In this document: positions 61,901 through 64,000 of the stretch, in pieces
Position numbering within the stretch: the first letter of the stretch is position 1
Layout of the letters: every line of letters begins with the position of its first letter
Origin: Clusia tigrina
Lineage: Eukaryota > Arthropoda > Insecta > Diptera > Clusiidae
NCBI GenBank assembly: GCA_920105625.2
Contig: OV050030.1
Coordinates: forward strand, 160,403,863-160,467,862
DNA length: 64,000 nucleotides
Reading direction: 5' to 3'
Program-made: the position numbers and the translations under genes
The notes under the pieces: generated by a model
Database searches by the model: none
The model's input: only the letters and a program-made list of their open reading frames with translations
What the model was told of the DNA's origin: nothing

Positions 61901-64000
61901 TTCTATACGGTGCGTCTTATATCTATCACAGTTTGCAACAATCAAATGCTTGTAACTTTTTACTGGAGCGTCATAAAACCTTGACATTTTGTGACAATAA
62001 AGTATTCGTGCCTCTTATCAATTTAAGCTATCGGTCATAGGTATGCTACCCTTGAGTCCCAAATCAAACACTGATAAATCTTCAAATGGCCCTAAATTCT
62101 ATACTGTGCGTCCTATATCTATCAAAGTTTGCAACATTCAAATGTTGTAACTTTTTACTGGAGCGTAATAAAATCTTGAAATTTTGTGACAATCAAGTAC
62201 TCGAGCCTCTTATCAATTTAAGCTATCGCTCATAGCTATGCTACCTTTGAGTCCCAAATCGAACATTTATAAAACTTCAAATTTCCCTAACTTCTATACG
62301 GTGCGTCCCATACCTATCAAAGTTTGCAACATTCAAATGCTTTTAACTTTTTACTGGAGCGAAATAAAATCTTGAGATTTTGTGTCAATAAAGTACTCGA
62401 TGCTCTTATCAATTTAAACTATCGCTCATGGCTATGATACCCTTGAGTCCCAAATCAAACACCTATATCTATAAAAGTTTGCAACATTAAAATATTTGTA
62501 ACTTCTTATTGGAGCGTAATAAAATCTTGAAGTTTTGTGGCAATAAAGTTCTCGAGCCTCTTATCAATTTAAGCTATCGCTCATAGCTATGCTACCCTTG
62601 AGTCCCAAATCAAACACTTATAAAACTTCAAATTGCCCTAACTTCTATACGGTGTGTGTTATATTATCACAGTTTGCAACAATCAAATGCTTGTAACTTG
62701 TTTCTGGAGCGTAATAAAACATTGAAATTTTGTGACAATAAATTACTCGTGCCTCTTGGCAATTTAAGCTATTGATCATAGCTATGATACCCTTGTGTCC
62801 CAAATCAAACACTTACAAAACTACAAATGGCCCTAACTTCTATACGTTGCATCCTATACCTATCAAAGTTTGCAACAATTAAATGCTTGTAACTTTTTAC
62901 TGGAGCGTAATAAAACTTTAAAATTTTGTGACAATAAAGTACTCGTGCCTCTTGTCAAGTGGAGCTATCGCTCATAGCTATGCTACCCTTGAATCCCAAA
63001 AAAAAAACTGATAAAACTTAAGATGGCCCTAACTTCTATGCGATGCGTAATATACGTATCAAAGTTTGCAACATTCAAATGCTTGTAACCTTTTACTGGA
63101 GCGTCATGAAACCTTAATATTTTGTGACAATAAAGTACTCGAGCCTCTTACCAATTTAAGCTATCGCTCATAGATATGCTACCCTTGAGTCCCAAATCAA
63201 ACACTGAAAAAACTTCAAGTGGCCCTAACTTCTATTGGGTGCGTTCTATACCTATCACAGTTTGCAACAATCAAATGCTTGTAACTTTTTACTGGAGCGT
63301 AATAAAATCTTGAAATTTTGTGACAATAAAGTACTCGAGCCTCTTATCAATTTAAGCTATCGCTCATAGCTATGCTACCCTTGAGTCCCAAAACAAACGC
63401 TGATAAAACTTCAAATGGCCCTAACTTCTATACGGTGCGTCCTATACCTATCACAATTTGCAACAATCAAATGCTTGTAACTTTTTACTGGAGTGTCATA
63501 AAACCTTGCCATTTTGTGACAATAAAGTACTCGTACCTCTTATCAATTGAAGCTATCGCTCGTAGCAATGCTACCCTTGAATCCCAATTAAATACTGATA
63601 AAACTTCAAATGGCGCTAAATTCTATACTGTGCGTCCTATATCTATCAAAGTTTGCAACATTCAAATGTTGTAACTTTTTACTGGAGCGTAATAAAACAT
63701 TGAAATTTTGTGACAAGAAAGTACTCGTGCCTCTTGTCAAGTTAAGCTATCGCTCATAGCTATGCTACTCTTGAGTCCCAAAACAAACAGTGATATAACT
63801 TCAAATGGCCCAAACTTCTATACGGTGCTTCCTATACCTATCAAAATTTGCAACATTCAAATGCTTGTAACTTTTTACAGGAGCGTAATAATACCTTGAA
63901 ATTTTGTGACAATAATGTACTCGATCCTCTTATCAATTTAAGCTATCGCTCATAGATATGCTACCCTTGAGTCCCAAATCAAACACTGATAAAACTTCAA
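49928..64000. repeat. Tandem satellite array, right block
   Basis: The same 196-bp family continues in the same orientation and phase from the non-LTR insertion to the end of the window. It includes truncated monomers in which CAAACAC is joined to CTATATCTAT (near 54016, 56715, 57654, 59766 and 62457). No other gene or element is seen. Confidence 0.97.
57085..62690. repeat. Higher-order repeat with units of 2112 and 2696 bp
   Basis: GCCCTAGCTTCT marks occur at 57085, 59197 and 61893, and CTATAAAAGTTTGCAACATT at 57661, 59773 and 62469. Both series give spacings of 2112 and 2696 bp, a difference of 584 bp (three monomers). The variant GCTCGTTCCTCTTATC recurs 2501 bp apart (58330 and 60831), showing a mosaic unit. 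Related but less complete copies extend left to about 55.1 kb. Confidence 0.8.

Overview
The window is eukaryotic and reads as a block of satellite heterochromatin from an insect, most likely a fly. That placement is an inference from the kinds of retroelement present and is not proven. No host gene, bacterial gene, rRNA gene, complete tRNA gene or CRISPR array was found. About 51 kb of the 64 kb is one AT-rich tandem satellite with a monomer of about 196 bp. Two retrotransposons, both on the minus strand, interrupt it.

Layout: satellite at 1-15386; a BEL/Pao LTR retrotransposon at 15387-22653 (LTRs of 421 and 446 bp, CTTA target duplication); satellite at 22658-44454; a non-LTR retrotransposon with endonuclease, reverse transcriptase and RNase H at 44455-49914 (13-bp target duplication); satellite at 49928-64000. 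Both insertions carry both ends and a target duplication, so each was a full-length integration into an existing array.

The satellite is organised at several scales. Single monomers fall into at least two sequence classes that tend to alternate. Groups of monomers form higher-order repeats whose period changes from block to block: about 1788 bp near the left end, about 1748 bp at 6.5-10 kb, 1001 bp at 11.7-14.3 kb, 2160 bp at 26-30 kb, 3396/3592 bp at 30.6-40.1 kb, 1560 bp at 40.6-43.7 kb, and 2112/2696 bp at 57-63 kb. Units within a block often differ by whole monomers, as expected from unequal exchange. Small deletions and duplications act as lineage tags.

The BEL/Pao copy keeps a recognisable gag (zinc knuckles), protease, reverse transcriptase, RNase H, integrase and integrase C-terminal region, but frameshifts, nonsense codons, a deletion in the reverse transcriptase and a one-base deletion at the YVDD catalytic box break it. 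Unusual points are a perfect 25-bp inverted repeat inside pol, a hairpin-rich insertion in only one LTR, a primer-binding site whose likeness to a tRNA 3' half extends well past the normal length, and a CCHC zinc-knuckle reading frame downstream of pol.

The non-LTR copy has a DUF4780-type ORF1 that overlaps ORF2 by about 32 nt, an apparently intact endonuclease motif set, a catalytic YADD box changed to YAED, a TAACC-repeat 3' tail matching the insect telomere motif, and several frameshifts. Neither element should be autonomous. All identifications come from reading motifs; no database search was run.
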